Shown here: in pieces, positions 41,060 to 50,229 of the stretch
Layout: the number at the start of each line of letters is the position of its first letter
Position numbering within the stretch: the stretch's first letter is position 1
Origin: Micromonospora rubida
GTDB taxonomy: Bacteria > Actinomycetota > Actinomycetes > Mycobacteriales > Micromonosporaceae
DNA length: 64,000 nucleotides
NCBI RefSeq assembly: GCF_009908295.1
Contig: NZ_JAAALO010000003.1
Coordinates: 558,001-622,000, forward strand
Direction: 5' to 3'
Notes under the pieces: model-generated
The model's database searches: none
What the model was told of the DNA's origin: nothing
The model's input: only the letters and a program-made list of their open reading frames with translations
Translations under genes and position numbers: made by a program

Positions 41060-42682
41060 ATGACGGAGCGGGTCGAAGGTCACGGCGGGGAACTGGCGCT
41101 CGCGGCGCTGCGCGCGCACGGCGTACGGGAGATGTTCACCCTCTCCGGCGGGCACGTCTTCCCGCTCTACGACGCGGCCCACAAGGCCGGATTCCCGCTC
41201 TACGACGTCCGGCACGAGCAGTCGGCGGTCTTCGCGGCCGAGGCGGTGGCCAAGCTCAACCGCCGCCCCGGCCTCGCCGTGCTCACCGCCGGCCCCGGCG
41301 TCACCAACGGCATCTCCGGGCTGACCAGCGCGTTCTTCAACGCGTCGCCGGTGCTGGTGCTCGGGGGCAGGGCCCCGCAGTTCCGCTGGGGGTCCGGCAG
41401 CCTCCAGGAGATGGACCACCTGCCCCTGGTCGCCCCGGTCACCAAGCACGCCGAGACGGTGTTCAGCGCCGACGACATCCCACGCGCGGTCAGTGCCGCG
41501 TTGACCACCGCGCTCACCCCGCACCGGGGCCCGGTCTTCCTGGACGTCCCGCTGGAGGCGGTCTTCTCCGTCGGCGACGCCGAGCTGCCCGAGGTCGCCC
41601 CGCCCGCGCCGGTCGAGGCCGACCCGGCGGAGGTGGCGCGGGCCGCCGCGCTGATCGCCGCCGCCAGCCGCCCGGTGATCATCGCCGGCTCCGACGTGTA
41701 CGCCGGGGACGCCGTCGACGCCCTGCGGGCCGCCGCCGAGGCGTTGCAGGTGCCTGTCTTCACCAACGGCATGGGTCGGGGCGCGCTGCCGCCGACCCAC
41801 CCGCTCTCCTTCGCCAAGGCCCGCCGGGTCGCCCTACGCAACGCCGACGTGGTGGTCGTGGTCGGCACCCCGCTGGACTTCCGGCTCGCCTTCGGCGACT
41901 TCGGCGACGCCAAGGTGGTGCACGTGGTGGACGCGCCCAGCCAGCGCGCCACCCACGTCCAGCCGGCCGCCTCGCCCGCCGGCGACCTGCGGCTGGTCCT
42001 CACCGCGTTCGCCGACCACCCCGGCGACCGGGCCGACCACGCAGACTGGGTCGCCGAGCTGCGCGTCGCCGAGGACGCCGCGAAGGCCCGCGACGCCGAG
42101 GAGATGGCCGCCGAGACCGACCCGATCCGACCGGCCCGGGTCTACGGCGAGCTGCGCCGGGTCCTCGCCCCGGACGCCATCACCATCGGCGACGGCGGCG
42201 ACTTCGTCTCGTACGCCGGGAAGTATCTGGAGCCCGCCCAGCCCGGCACCTGGCTCGACCCCGGCCCGTACGGCTGCCTCGGCACCGGCATGGGCTACGC
42301 CATGGGGGCCCGGGTCAGCCACCCGGACCGGCAGGTCTGCGTGCTGATGGGCGACGGCGCGGCCGGGTTCTCGCTGATGGACGTGGAGTCCCTGGTCCGC
42401 CAGCAGCTCCCCGTGGTGATCGTGGTCGGCAACAACGGCATCTGGGGTCTGGAGAAGCACCCGATGCGGGCCATGTACGGCTACGACGTGGCCGCCGATC
42501 TCCAGCCCGGGCTGCGCTACGACCACGTCGTGGAGGCCCTCGGCGGCGCGGGGGAGATGGTGGAGAAGGCCGCCGACCTCGCCCCGGCCCTGGGCCGAGC
42601 CTTCGCCTCCGGCGTGCCGTACCTGGTCAATGTCCTGACCGACCCGGCCGACGCGTACCCCCGCTCCTCGAACCTCGCCTGA
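41060..42682 (+). CDS. Thiamine-diphosphate enzyme, acetolactate synthase-like
   Basis: A 540-residue TPP-dependent enzyme from ATG 41060. The N-terminal PYR domain has the activating Glu in YDVRHEQSAVFAAEAVAKLN, then LAVLTAGPGVTNGISGLTSA. The central domain is ASRPVIIAGSDVYAGDAV. The C-terminal PP domain has the TPP motif MGDGAAGFSLMDVESLVRQQ ending in VVGNNGIW. Acetolactate synthase, oxalyl-CoA decarboxylase and benzoylformate decarboxylase share this plan. The sequence sits nearest the acetolactate synthase-like group (IlvB/IlvG paralogues) but lacks a linked IlvN, so biosynthetic AHAS function is doubtful. Confidence 0.9.
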   Translation: MTERVEGHGGELALAALRAHGVREMFTLSGGHVFPLYDAAHKAGFPLYDVRHEQSAVFAAEAVAKLNRRPGLAVLTAGPGVTNGISGLTSAFFNASPVLVLGGRAPQFRWGSGSLQEMDHLPLVAPVTKHAETVFSADDIPRAVSAALTTALTPHRGPVFLDVPLEAVFSVGDAELPEVAPPAPVEADPAEVARAAALIAAASRPVIIAGSDVYAGDAVDALRAAAEALQVPVFTNGMGRGALPPTHPLSFAKARRVALRNADVVVVVGTPLDFRLAFGDFGDAKVVHVVDAPSQRATHVQPAASPAGDLRLVLTAFADHPGDRADHADWVAELRVAEDAAKARDAEEMAAETDPIRPARVYGELRRVLAPDAITIGDGGDFVSYAGKYLEPAQPGTWLDPGPYGCLGTGMGYAMGARVSHPDRQVCVLMGDGAAGFSLMDVESLVRQQLPVVIVVGNNGIWGLEKHPMRAMYGYDVAADLQPGLRYDHVVEALGGAGEMVEKAADLAPALGRAFASGVPYLVNVLTDPADAYPRSSNLA

Positions 42683-42751
42683 GGCCGCCGCTGGCCCCGG
42701 CGTAATCCGCCGAGGGCCGAATCAGCGGATTGTCAGCGCCCGTCGCCGTAA

Positions 42752-42976
42752 CGTCAGCCGCGTCTCGGCAGTTTGTCAGTGCCGTCGGACGGGATGCCGG
42801 GCTGGCTCCAGCACTGGGTCGAGGTCAACCCGGTGACCATCCTGGCCGACGCCCTGCGCGGACTGCTGGTCGGCGGCCCGGTGGTCGGCCCGGTCGTCCA
42901 GTCGATGCTCTGGGCCGTCGCCCTCGCCGCCGTCTTCGCGCCGCTGGCGGTCCGGGCGCTCAGGCGTCGAGTGTGA
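42752..42976 (+). pseudogene. C-terminal remnant of an ABC-2 (DrrB-like) permease
   Basis: About 75 codons after a stop at 42749. From VPSDGMPGWLQHWVEVNPVT the frame matches the last helix and end of daunorubicin-type ABC-2 permeases, through ADALRGLLVGGPVVGPVVQS and ending LAVRALRRRV. The other five helices and the ATPase are missing. A short start (TTG 42773) is possible but the piece would be a single-helix fragment. It is most likely the leftover of a deletion or rearrangement. The remaining bases of the 404-base gap between 42682 and 43087 show a 7-bp inverted repeat (AATCCGC, 42704 and 42725) and nothing else. Confidence 0.7.
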
Positions 42977-43086
42977 CCCACACCGACTCACCGGCCGTCT
43001 CCAGCCGGCCGGCCTGACCGGGGCGGCGTCTCCAGACGGGCGCCGGGCGGCCTGACCGGGGCGGCCTGACCGGGCTCGCCAACGCG

Positions 43087-43500
43087 TCAGGTCCCCGGCC
43101 GGTCGTCCTCCCGGGGCGGGTCGCCCTCCCTGCGGCGCAGGTCGTCCTCGCGTCGGCGCAGGTCGTCCTCCCAGCGGCGGAACAACTCCCGGTCCTGCTC
43201 GCGGGAGCGCTCGGCGAGGGAGCTGAGGAACTCCGGGTCGTCGTCCGGGGCGACGGGGCGGCGGCGCTCGGTGGGCGCGCGGCCGAGCGGCCCGGCGGGC
43301 CGGGGTCGTCCCCCGGCGGGCTCCCGCCCCGCGACGAACCAGGCGATCGAGCCGACCAGCGGGAAGATCAGGATGATCAGCACCCAGGCGATCCGGGGCA
43401 GGCCGCGGACCTGGCCCTCCTCGGCCGAGAGACAGCTGATCAGCGCGCAGACCGCGAGGACGATCTGGATCAGGAAAAGTAGGACGTACAGCCTGGCCAT
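43087..43500 (-). CDS. PLDc_N-domain membrane protein
   Basis: A 137-residue protein from ATG 43500 (MARLYVLLFLIQIVLAV). Two helices with the PLDc_N signature (LPRIAWVLIILIFPLVGSIA then WFVAGREP) are followed by a charged tail. The tail ends in a repeated heptad-like block, DDLRRREDDLRRREGD, that predicts a short coiled coil. PLDc_N occurs at the N-terminus of cardiolipin synthases and alone in small actinobacterial proteins. The role of the stand-alone form is unknown. The two DUF202 genes follow upstream on the same strand. Confidence 0.88.
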   Translation of the reverse strand: MARLYVLLFLIQIVLAVCALISCLSAEEGQVRGLPRIAWVLIILIFPLVGSIAWFVAGREPAGGRPRPAGPLGRAPTERRRPVAPDDDPEFLSSLAERSREQDRELFRRWEDDLRRREDDLRRREGDPPREDDRPGT

Positions 43501-43528
43501 CCACCCATCATGGCGCACCCGCGCCCGA

Positions 43529-43828
43529 TCACCACACTCCTCGTACCGTCAGCAGCACACCCACCGCGGCCTGCCCGACGGCGGCCAGGGCGACCACGGG
43601 CATGGTCCGCGATGTGTCGCGCATCGGGCCCGAGCCGACGGCCCGCCGCCAGCAGAGGGCCAGCGCCGCCGCCCAGCCGGCGATCGCCACGCCGGCCAGC
43701 ACCGCCCCGACCGCGTCCCCGCTGAGGGCCAACCGGACGGTCAGCACGGTGACGACGGTGAGCGCGAGCAGGGTGCGCCGCCAGGCCAGCCGGGTCCGTT
43801 CGGGTTGCAGCCCCGGGTCCCCGGTCAT
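43529..43828 (-). CDS. DUF202 membrane protein
   Basis: A 99-residue protein from ATG 43828 overlapping the upstream gene by ATGA. MTGDPGLQPERTRLAWRRTL, then three helices, is the DUF202 pattern: the conserved P-E-R-T-x-L-A-W-x-R-T start. DUF202 proteins often occur in pairs with the larger YidH type, as here. Their role is unknown; some have been linked to vesicles or phospholipid homeostasis. Confidence 0.9.
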   Translation of the reverse strand: MTGDPGLQPERTRLAWRRTLLALTVVTVLTVRLALSGDAVGAVLAGVAIAGWAAALALCWRRAVGSGPMRDTSRTMPVVALAAVGQAAVGVLLTVRGVW

Positions 43829-44217
43829 TGGCCGCCGACCGCCCGGACGAGCACGGCCACCACCAGCAGCAGCGCGCCCAGCCCCACGGCGAGCGCGAGG
43901 ACGGCGGGGAAGCGGGACGCCGGCAGTTCCTCGCCGAGCCGGATGGCCCGCTCGGTGCGGGCCCAGTGGTCCACGGCCCGCACCGCCACCGTCCCGCCGA
44001 GCAGCAGCAGCGCGACGGCGATCGCCTCGCGCAGGTGCGCCAGCGGCAGCGGCGGCAGGAACTGGGCCGCGGCCAACCCGCCGGCGACCAGCGCCAGCCC
44101 GGTGCGCAGCCAGGCCAGGAACGTCCGTTCGTTGGCCAGGGAGAACCGGTAGTCGGGCGTGCTGCCCACCGACCGCAGCTCCCGCGGGTCAAACCACCGC
44201 CGCACCGTCTCCCACAC
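43825..44217 (-). CDS. YidH-type DUF202 membrane protein
   Basis: A 130-residue protein from GTG 44217. It shows the YidH form of DUF202: FSLANERTFLAWLRTGLALV, a second helix LREAIAVALLLLGGTVAVRA, and a third helix at the end. It overlaps the smaller DUF202 gene (ATGA) and forms a three-gene leftward run with the PLDc_N gene. Forty-one bases separate it from the divergent GNAT gene. Confidence 0.91.
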   Translation of the reverse strand: MWETVRRWFDPRELRSVGSTPDYRFSLANERTFLAWLRTGLALVAGGLAAAQFLPPLPLAHLREAIAVALLLLGGTVAVRAVDHWARTERAIRLGEELPASRFPAVLALAVGLGALLLVVAVLVRAVGGQ

Positions 44218-44258
44218 GAAGCCGATTATCCGCTTTGCCCCGGGCTTAGCCTGGACCG

Positions 44259-45056
44259 GTGACCGATCTTGACGCGATGACGCTGCGTGAGGCGTACGAC
44301 AACCAGCTGAAGGCCTGGGTGCCGGACCCGTTGCCGGCCGGGGTGACCGTGGAGCGGGACGGCCCGCTGGTCCGCATCCTCGGCCTGGATCACGGGGGTT
44401 TCCTCGGCTACCGGGACCTGGGCGGCCTGACCGGGGCGGCGCTGGACGAGCTGATCGCCCGGCAGGTGGAGATCTTCCGGGCCCGGGGCGAGCAGGTGGA
44501 GTGGAAGCTGCACGGCCACGACGAGCCGGCCGACCTGGCCGACCGGCTGCGGGCCGCCGGGTTCGTCCCGGAGGAGCGGGAGACCGTCGTGATCGGCCCG
44601 GTCGCGCCGCTGGCCGCCGCCCTCCCGGTGGTCCCCGAGGGGGTACGCCTGCGTGAGGTGACCGCCCGCGCCGACCTGGACCGGATCGTGGCCATGGAGG
44701 AGGAGGTCTGGAACGAGAGCCGGGGCCACCTCGCCGATGGGCTGGAGCGGGAGATCGCCGCCGGCCCGCAGTCGATCACGGTGGTGGTCGCCGAGGCGGG
44801 GGAGACCGTGGTCAGCGCCGGCTGGGTGCGCTACGTCCCCGGCACCGGCTTCGCGACGCTGTGGGGCGGCTCGACGCTGGAGGGCTGGCGTCGCCGGGGC
44901 ATCTACCGGGCGTTGGTCGGCCACCGGGCGCGGCTGGCCGCTCAGCGCGGCCGCACCCTGCTCCAGGTGGATGCCTCCGACGACAGCCGGCCGATCCTGG
45001 AGCGGCTCGGCCTCGTCCCGGTCACCACCACCACGCCCTACATCTACACTCCGTGA
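44259..45056 (+). CDS. GNAT family N-acetyltransferase, two-domain
   Basis: A 265-residue protein from GTG 44259. The N-terminal half (LKAWVPDPLPAGVTVERDGP, LHGHDEPADLADRLRAAGFV) resembles a degenerate GNAT copy. The C-terminal half has the acetyl-CoA site TLWGGSTLEGWRRRGIYRAL and the terminal SRPILERLGLVPVTTTTPYI. Tandem GNAT proteins of this size in Actinobacteria acetylate small molecules or mycothiol precursors, but the substrate here is unknown. It is coupled to the next gene. Confidence 0.9.
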   Translation: MTDLDAMTLREAYDNQLKAWVPDPLPAGVTVERDGPLVRILGLDHGGFLGYRDLGGLTGAALDELIARQVEIFRARGEQVEWKLHGHDEPADLADRLRAAGFVPEERETVVIGPVAPLAAALPVVPEGVRLREVTARADLDRIVAMEEEVWNESRGHLADGLEREIAAGPQSITVVVAEAGETVVSAGWVRYVPGTGFATLWGGSTLEGWRRRGIYRALVGHRARLAAQRGRTLLQVDASDDSRPILERLGLVPVTTTTPYIYTP

Positions 45057-45058
45057 CC

Positions 45059-45466
45059 ATGGGGCAGCGACTGACGGACGACGAGCGGCTCACCCTGAAG
45101 ACCGGCGCGTTCGGGGCGGTCTTCCTGGTCTCGAACGCCGATCCGGGCATGCTCGCGCTGCTGCGGGAGAGCTTCGCCGCGTCCGGGGTGATGGCGCAGG
45201 CGGGGGGCCCGGTGAAGGAGGCCCTCACCACCGGCCCGCTGCCGACGCTGCCCCGCGACTCGGCCCTGGAGGTCGAGTCGGTGGTGCTGCCGGCGCTGGG
45301 CCGGGCGGTGGAGATCCTGCGGGAGAAGTCCCCGGAGGACGTGGCCGGCTACCGGTCGTTGGTGCTCGCCGCCGCCGACCGGGTGGCCCGGGCGCACCGG
45401 GGCGTGGCGCCGGCCGAGGCGGCGGCGATCGACAAGATCAGGGCAGCGCTGGCCGAGCCGGCGTGA
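45059..45466 (+). CDS. Conserved hypothetical protein
   Basis: A 135-residue soluble protein from ATG 45059; a GTG at 45053 overlaps the GNAT stop (GTGA) and is the alternative start. LTLKTGAFGAVFLVSNADPG, LESFAASG-type helices and VVLPALGRAVEILREKSPED are all helical, with no Cys or membrane segments. Short proteins like this accompany GNAT genes in several actinomycetes. No function is claimed. Confidence 0.75.
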   Translation: MGQRLTDDERLTLKTGAFGAVFLVSNADPGMLALLRESFAASGVMAQAGGPVKEALTTGPLPTLPRDSALEVESVVLPALGRAVEILREKSPEDVAGYRSLVLAAADRVARAHRGVAPAEAAAIDKIRAALAEPA

Positions 45467-45706
45467 CCTCCGCCGCACGCGATCCCGGTCCGGCCGGGGT
45501 CGGGTGCGGCGTGCCGATCAGCGACGTGATGCGCGGTGATCTGTGTCACTTCGAGGCTCCCCGAGGTCGAAGCTACTTGCGGGTAACATTGGTTCGTGGC
45601 CAAGTGCACAGCAGCCCGCGGTTGACCGGGAGTCAACGGACGCGCAAGGCTGCGCCCGAGACCGGGCGAGCAATCGCAACACCAACAGGAGGGTCGTCGA
45701 ATCGCG

Positions 45707-46486
45707 ATGAACATTGTCGTACTCGTCAAGCAGGTGCCCGATTCGGGCGCGGACCGCACCCTGCGTCCTGACGACAACACCGTCGACCGCGGTTCGGCGA
45801 ACAACGTCATCAACGAGATGGACGAGTACGCCATCGAAGAGGCGTTGAAGATCAAGGAGGCGCACGGCGGCGAGGTCACCATCCTGACCATGGGTCCGGA
45901 CCGGGCGACCGAGTCGATCCGCAAGGCGCTCTCCATGGGGCCGGACAAGGCCGTGCACGTCGTCGACGACGCCCTGCACGGGTCCTGCGCCGTGGCCACC
46001 TCGAAGGTGCTCGCCGCCGCCCTCGGCCAGCTGGGTGCCGACCTGGTGATCTGCGGCGCGGAGTCGACCGACGGCCGGGTCCAGGTCCTGCCGCACATGA
46101 TCGCCGAGCGCCTCGGCGTCGCCGCGCTGACCGGCGCTCGCAAGCTCACCGTCGACGGCGCCACCCTGACCGTCGAGCGGCAGACGGAGGAGGGCTACGA
46201 GGTGGTCACCGCCTCGACCCCGGCCGTCGTCTCCGTCTGGGACACCATCAACGAGCCGCGTTACCCGTCCTTCAAGGGCATCATGGCCGCCAAGAAGAAG
46301 CCGGTGCAGACGCTCTCCCTGGGTGACCTCGGCGTCGCCCCGGCCGAGGTGGGCTTCGACGGCGCGACCAGCGCCGTGCTGGAGCACACCAAGCGCCCGC
46401 CGCGCTCCGGCGGCGCGAAGGTCACCGACGAGGGCTCCGGCGGCGTGCAGCTGGTCGAGTTCCTCGCCACCGAGAAGTTCGTGTGA
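45707..46486 (+). CDS. etfB: Electron transfer flavoprotein beta subunit
   Basis: A 259-residue protein from ATG 45707, with AGGAGGG 14 bases upstream and a possible -10 TAACAT at 45584 in the 240-base leader, which holds no other gene. IVVLVKQVPDSGADRTLRPD, INEMDEYAIEEALKIKEAHG and the AMP-binding GPDRATESIRKALSMGPDKA mark EtfB/FixA. With EtfA it carries electrons from acyl-CoA dehydrogenases to the quinone pool. It is followed by etfA after 11 bases. Confidence 0.97.
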   Translation: MNIVVLVKQVPDSGADRTLRPDDNTVDRGSANNVINEMDEYAIEEALKIKEAHGGEVTILTMGPDRATESIRKALSMGPDKAVHVVDDALHGSCAVATSKVLAAALGQLGADLVICGAESTDGRVQVLPHMIAERLGVAALTGARKLTVDGATLTVERQTEEGYEVVTASTPAVVSVWDTINEPRYPSFKGIMAAKKKPVQTLSLGDLGVAPAEVGFDGATSAVLEHTKRPPRSGGAKVTDEGSGGVQLVEFLATEKFV

Positions 46487-46497
46487 GGGGTCTGGAC

Positions 46498-47457
46498 ATG
46501 TCTGAGGTTCTCGTCGTCGTCGAAGCCACCCGGGAGTTCGGCGTCAAGAAGGTCACCCTGGAGATGCTCACCCTCGCCCGCGAGCTGGGCACGCCGAGCG
46601 CGGTCGTGCTCGGTGGCCCCGGCGCCGCCGAGGCGCTGAGCGCCAAGCTGGGCGAGTACGGCGCGGAGAAGGTCTACGCCGCCGAGGGCGAGGAGATCGA
46701 CGGCTACCTGGTGGCCCCCAAGGCCACCGTGCTGGCCGAGCTGGTCAAGCGCGTCCAGCCCGCCGCCGTGCTGCTCGCCTCCGCCCAGGAGGGCAAGGAG
46801 ATCGCCGCCCGGCTGGCCGTCAAGCTGGACAACGGCATCCTGACCGACGTGGTCGGCCTCGCCGCCGACGGCACCGCCACCCAGGTCGCGTTCGCCGGCT
46901 CGGCCATCGTGAAGTCCAAGGTCACCAAGGGCCTGCCGCTGGTCACCGTCCGGCCGAACTCGGTCACCCCGGTGCCGGCCGCCGCCACCCCGACCGTCGA
47001 GCAGCTCACCGTGTCGGTCACCGACACCGACAAGCTGGCCAAGGTCGTCGACCGGGTCGCCGAGCAGAAGGGCTCGCGCCCCGAGCTGACCGAGGCCGGC
47101 GTGGTCGTCTCCGGCGGTCGCGGCGTCGGCAACGCCGACAACTTCAAGCTGGTCGAGGAGCTGGCCGACCTGCTCGGCGGCGCCGTCGGCGCGTCCCGCG
47201 CGGCTGTCGACTCCGGCTTCTACCCGCACCAGTTCCAGGTGGGTCAGACCGGCAAGACGGTCTCCCCGCAGCTCTACGTCGCGCTGGGCATCTCCGGGGC
47301 GATCCAGCACCGGGCCGGCATGCAGACCTCGAAGACCATCGTCGCCGTGAACAAGGACGGCGAGGCCCCGATCTTCGAGCTGGCCGACTTCGGCGTCGTC
47401 GGCGACCTGTTCAAGGTCGTCCCCCAAGCGGCGGAGGAAATCCGCAAGCGCAAGTGA
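46498..47457 (+). CDS. etfA: Electron transfer flavoprotein alpha subunit
   Basis: A 319-residue protein from ATG 46498 ([15 protein letters not shown]). The C-terminal FAD domain carries [80 protein letters not shown] and [19 protein letters not shown]. These are the conserved Arg, Thr-Gly and Asp ligands of FAD. It pairs with EtfB. Two large hairpins and a G-tract follow its stop. Confidence 0.98.
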   Translation: MSEVLVVVEATREFGVKKVTLEMLTLARELGTPSAVVLGGPGAAEALSAKLGEYGAEKVYAAEGEEIDGYLVAPKATVLAELVKRVQPAAVLLASAQEGKEIAARLAVKLDNGILTDVVGLAADGTATQVAFAGSAIVKSKVTKGLPLVTVRPNSVTPVPAAATPTVEQLTVSVTDTDKLAKVVDRVAEQKGSRPELTEAGVVVSGGRGVGNADNFKLVEELADLLGGAVGASRAAVDSGFYPHQFQVGQTGKTVSPQLYVALGISGAIQHRAGMQTSKTIVAVNKDGEAPIFELADFGVVGDLFKVVPQAAEEIRKRK

Positions 47458-47477
47458 CCGCCGCCCCCTGAGGGGCT

Positions 47478-47541
47478 CGGCGTTTACACGGAAAGAGTGG
47501 CCATCCCGCGCGGGATGGCCACTCTTTCCGTGTAAACGCCG
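47478..47541. terminator. Perfect 64-bp palindrome downstream of etfA
   Basis: The left half 47478-47509 begins CGGCGTTTACACGGAAAGAG and the right half 47510-47541 is its exact reverse complement, 32 of 32 pairs, with no spacer. It begins 21 bases after the etfA stop. A transcript would form a very long hairpin able to stop transcription or protect the 3' end. A palindrome this long without a loop is unusual in a chromosome because it can extrude as a cruciform. Confidence 0.9.
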
Positions 47542-47548
47542 CGTTCGA

Positions 47549-47573
47549 GGGGGGTGGGGGTGGGGGTGGGGGG
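47549..47573 (+). other. G-quadruplex motif between two hairpins
   Basis: Four G-tracts of 6, 5, 5 and 6 bases are separated by single T residues. Short single-base loops give a parallel quadruplex of high predicted stability on the plus strand. It lies 7 bases after the 64-bp palindrome and touches the second hairpin. Confidence 0.8.
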
Positions 47574-47617
47574 CTGATCGGCGGGTCGGGGAGCTGAGCC
47601 GGCCCGCCGATCAGCCC
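47571..47617. terminator. Second hairpin downstream of etfA
   Basis: Perfect 15-bp arms GGGCTGATCGGCGGG (47571-47585) and its complement (47603-47617) around a 17-base loop. Together with the palindrome and G-tract it forms a triple barrier between etfA and the cysteine desulfurase gene. Bases 47618-47826 hold no gene. Confidence 0.8.
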
Positions 47618-47826
47618 GTCAAGGTGCCCCTCGGCCGGGGGTTGCCGGAGTGGGCGGGGGTTGTCGGGTCGTCGGGTGAGACCTCGTAGTACCCCGGAAC
47701 GGTCAGGAGATTCGCCGCGTGCTGATGTGAGGGAATTCGTCCGCGCCACGGTGGGCTCCCCCGAGCTCGGCGAGGGTGCCCTCCGGCTTAGGGCCGCCGG
47801 TGTGCCGGTCAGTAGGCTGAACGGTG

Positions 47827-49002
47827 ATGGCATACCTGGATCACGCGGCGACGACTCCGATGCTCGACGAGGCACTGGAGGCGTACCTGGCCGCAGCCCG
47901 CGAGGTCGGCAACGCGTCGTCACTGCACGCGGCCGGCCGGCGTGCCCGGCGCCGGGTGGAGGAGTCCCGCGAGCGGGTTGCCGCCGCGCTGGGCGCCCGC
48001 CCGTCCGAGGTGATCTTCACCGGCGGCGGCACGGAGAGCGACAACCTCGCGGTCAAGGGCATCTTCTGGGCCCGCCGGTCCGCGTCCCCGGGCCGGCGGC
48101 GGCTGGTCTCCAGCGCCGTCGAGCACCACGCCGTGCTCGACGCGGTCGACTGGCTGGTCGACCACGAGGGGGCCGAGGTGGGGTGGCTGCCGGTGGACGC
48201 CGCCGGCCGGCTCGCCCCGGAGACGCTGCGCGCCGAGCTGGCCGCGCACGGCGACGAGGTGGCCCTGGTCACCGCCATGTGGGCCAACAACGAGGTGGGC
48301 ACCCTCCAGCCGGTCGCCGCGCTGGCCGCCGTCGCCGCCGAGCACGGCGTGCCGTTCCACACCGATGCGATCCAGGCCGTCGGTCAGGTGCCGGTCGACT
48401 TCGCCGCCAGCGGCGTCTCGGCGCTCACCGTCACCGGGCACAAGCTGGGCGGCCCCGCGGGCGTCGGCGCGCTGGTGCTCGCCCGGGACGTCGCGGCCAC
48501 CCCGCTGCTGCACGGCGGCGGGCAGGAGCGCGACGTCCGCTCCGGCACGCTGGACACCGCCGGCATCGTCGCCTTCGCGGTCGCGGTGGAGGCGGCCGTG
48601 AAGGGCCAGCAGGAGTACGCGGCCCGGGTGGCCGCCCTCCGCGACGACCTGGTGGAGCGGGTCCGGCACGCCGTCCCCGAGGTGGTCTTCAACGGCGACC
48701 CCGCCGACCGGCTCCCGGGCAACGCGCACTTCTCGTTCCCGGGCTGCGAGGGCGACGCCCTGCTCCTGCTGCTCGACGCCCAGGGCATCGCCTGTTCCAC
48801 GGGCTCGGCCTGCTCGGCCGGTGTGGCCCAGCCCTCGCACGTGCTGATCGCGATGGGTGCCGACGACGATCGCGCCCGTTCCTCGCTCCGTTTCACCCTC
48901 GGCCACACCAGCACCCAGGCAGAGATCGACGCCCTGGTGACGGCCCTCCCGACCGTGGTCGACCGCGCCCGCCGCGCCGCCGCCCTCCGTACCCCCCGCT
49001 GA
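47827..49002 (+). CDS. iscS: Cysteine desulfurase, IscS/NifS-like
   Basis: A 391-residue PLP enzyme from ATG 47827 ([15 protein letters not shown]); a GTG three bases earlier is also in frame. Hallmarks are [33 protein letters not shown], the PLP lysine in [19 protein letters not shown], and the sulfur-carrying Cys in [20 protein letters not shown]. It draws sulfur from cysteine for Fe-S clusters and for tRNA thiolation. MnmA, the next gene, is the usual acceptor enzyme, and the pair is conserved in Actinobacteria. Confidence 0.95.
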   Translation: MAYLDHAATTPMLDEALEAYLAAAREVGNASSLHAAGRRARRRVEESRERVAAALGARPSEVIFTGGGTESDNLAVKGIFWARRSASPGRRRLVSSAVEHHAVLDAVDWLVDHEGAEVGWLPVDAAGRLAPETLRAELAAHGDEVALVTAMWANNEVGTLQPVAALAAVAAEHGVPFHTDAIQAVGQVPVDFAASGVSALTVTGHKLGGPAGVGALVLARDVAATPLLHGGGQERDVRSGTLDTAGIVAFAVAVEAAVKGQQEYAARVAALRDDLVERVRHAVPEVVFNGDPADRLPGNAHFSFPGCEGDALLLLLDAQGIACSTGSACSAGVAQPSHVLIAMGADDDRARSSLRFTLGHTSTQAEIDALVTALPTVVDRARRAAALRTPR

Positions 49003-49137
49003 CCCCCACCCCGCCGATGATGGACTCGTGGCGCCCGGTTCGGCGTCCTGCGCGCCTTCCGTTCCCGGCACCGTTCCATGATCGACGGGGCGGAGGGCGG
49101 GGCCGGTACGCTCGGGTGGGGAAGGGAGCGTGACGGG

Positions 49138-50211
49138 GTGAGGGTTCTTGCGGCCATGTCGGGCGGGGTTGACTCCGCCGTGGCGGCGGCGCGGGCCGTG
49201 GAGGCCGGGCACGACGTCACCGGCGTGCACCTGGCGCTGGCCCGCAATCCGCAGACGTACCGCACCGGGGCGCGGGGGTGCTGCACGCTGGAGGACTCCC
49301 GGGACGCGCGGCGGGCCGCCGACGTGGTCGGGATCCCGTTCTACGTCTGGGACATGGCCGACCGGTTCCACGAGGACGTGGTCGACGACTTCGTCGCCGA
49401 GTACGCGGCCGGCCGTACCCCGAACCCCTGCCTGCGCTGCAACGAAAAGATCAAGTTCGCGGCGGTGCTGGACCGGGCCGTGGCCCTGGGCTTCGACGCC
49501 GTCGTCACCGGCCACCACGCCCGGCTCGGCCCGGACGGCCTGCTGCGCCGCAGCGTCGACATCGCCAAGGACCAGTCGTACGTGCTGGCGGTGCTGACCC
49601 GCGCCCAGCTCGACAGGTCGGTCTTCCCGCTCGGCGAATCGACGAAGGCGCAGGTCCGCGAGGAGGCGGCCCGCCGCGGGCTGGCCGTGGCCGACAAGCC
49701 CGACTCGCACGACATCTGCTTCATCGCCGACGGCGACACCCGGGGCTTCCTGGCCGGGCGGCTGGGCGAGGCGCCGGGCGACGTGGTCGACGCGCTCACC
49801 GGCGCGGTGGTCGGCAGCCACACCGGCGCGTACGCGTACACGGTGGGGCAGCGGCGCGGCCTGCACCTGGACCGGCCCGCCCCGGACGGCCGGCCGCGTT
49901 ACGTGCTCTCGATCACCCCGAAGACCAACACCGTCACCGTGGGGCCGGCCGAGGCGCTGGAGGTCTCCTCGGTGCGCGCCGAGCGTGTGGTGTGGACCGG
50001 CGGGGCCCGTCCGGCCGGGCCGGTCGGGTGCGAGGTGCAGTTGCGCGCCCACGGCGACGTGGTGCCGGCCACCGTCGAGCTGACCGGTGACACGCTGCGC
50101 GCCGAGCTGGGCCGTCCGCTGCGCGGGGTCGCCGCAGGCCAGGCCGTGGTGGCGTACCGGCCGGATCCGGCCGGTGACGTGGTGCTCGGCTCCGCCACCA
50201 TCACCGCCTGA
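49138..50211 (+). CDS. mnmA: tRNA-specific 2-thiouridylase MnmA
   Basis: A 357-residue protein from GTG 49138 ([17 protein letters not shown]). The PP-loop SGGVDSA binds ATP; the two catalytic Cys are in [19 protein letters not shown] and [19 protein letters not shown]. The C-terminal barrel ([20 protein letters not shown]) binds the tRNA stem. MnmA makes 2-thiouridine at position 34 of the Lys, Glu and Gln tRNAs with sulfur from the cysteine desulfurase just upstream. Confidence 0.97.
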   Translation: MRVLAAMSGGVDSAVAAARAVEAGHDVTGVHLALARNPQTYRTGARGCCTLEDSRDARRAADVVGIPFYVWDMADRFHEDVVDDFVAEYAAGRTPNPCLRCNEKIKFAAVLDRAVALGFDAVVTGHHARLGPDGLLRRSVDIAKDQSYVLAVLTRAQLDRSVFPLGESTKAQVREEAARRGLAVADKPDSHDICFIADGDTRGFLAGRLGEAPGDVVDALTGAVVGSHTGAYAYTVGQRRGLHLDRPAPDGRPRYVLSITPKTNTVTVGPAEALEVSSVRAERVVWTGGARPAGPVGCEVQLRAHGDVVPATVELTGDTLRAELGRPLRGVAAGQAVVAYRPDPAGDVVLGSATITA

Positions 50212-50229
50212 TCCGTATACCCTTCGCCG

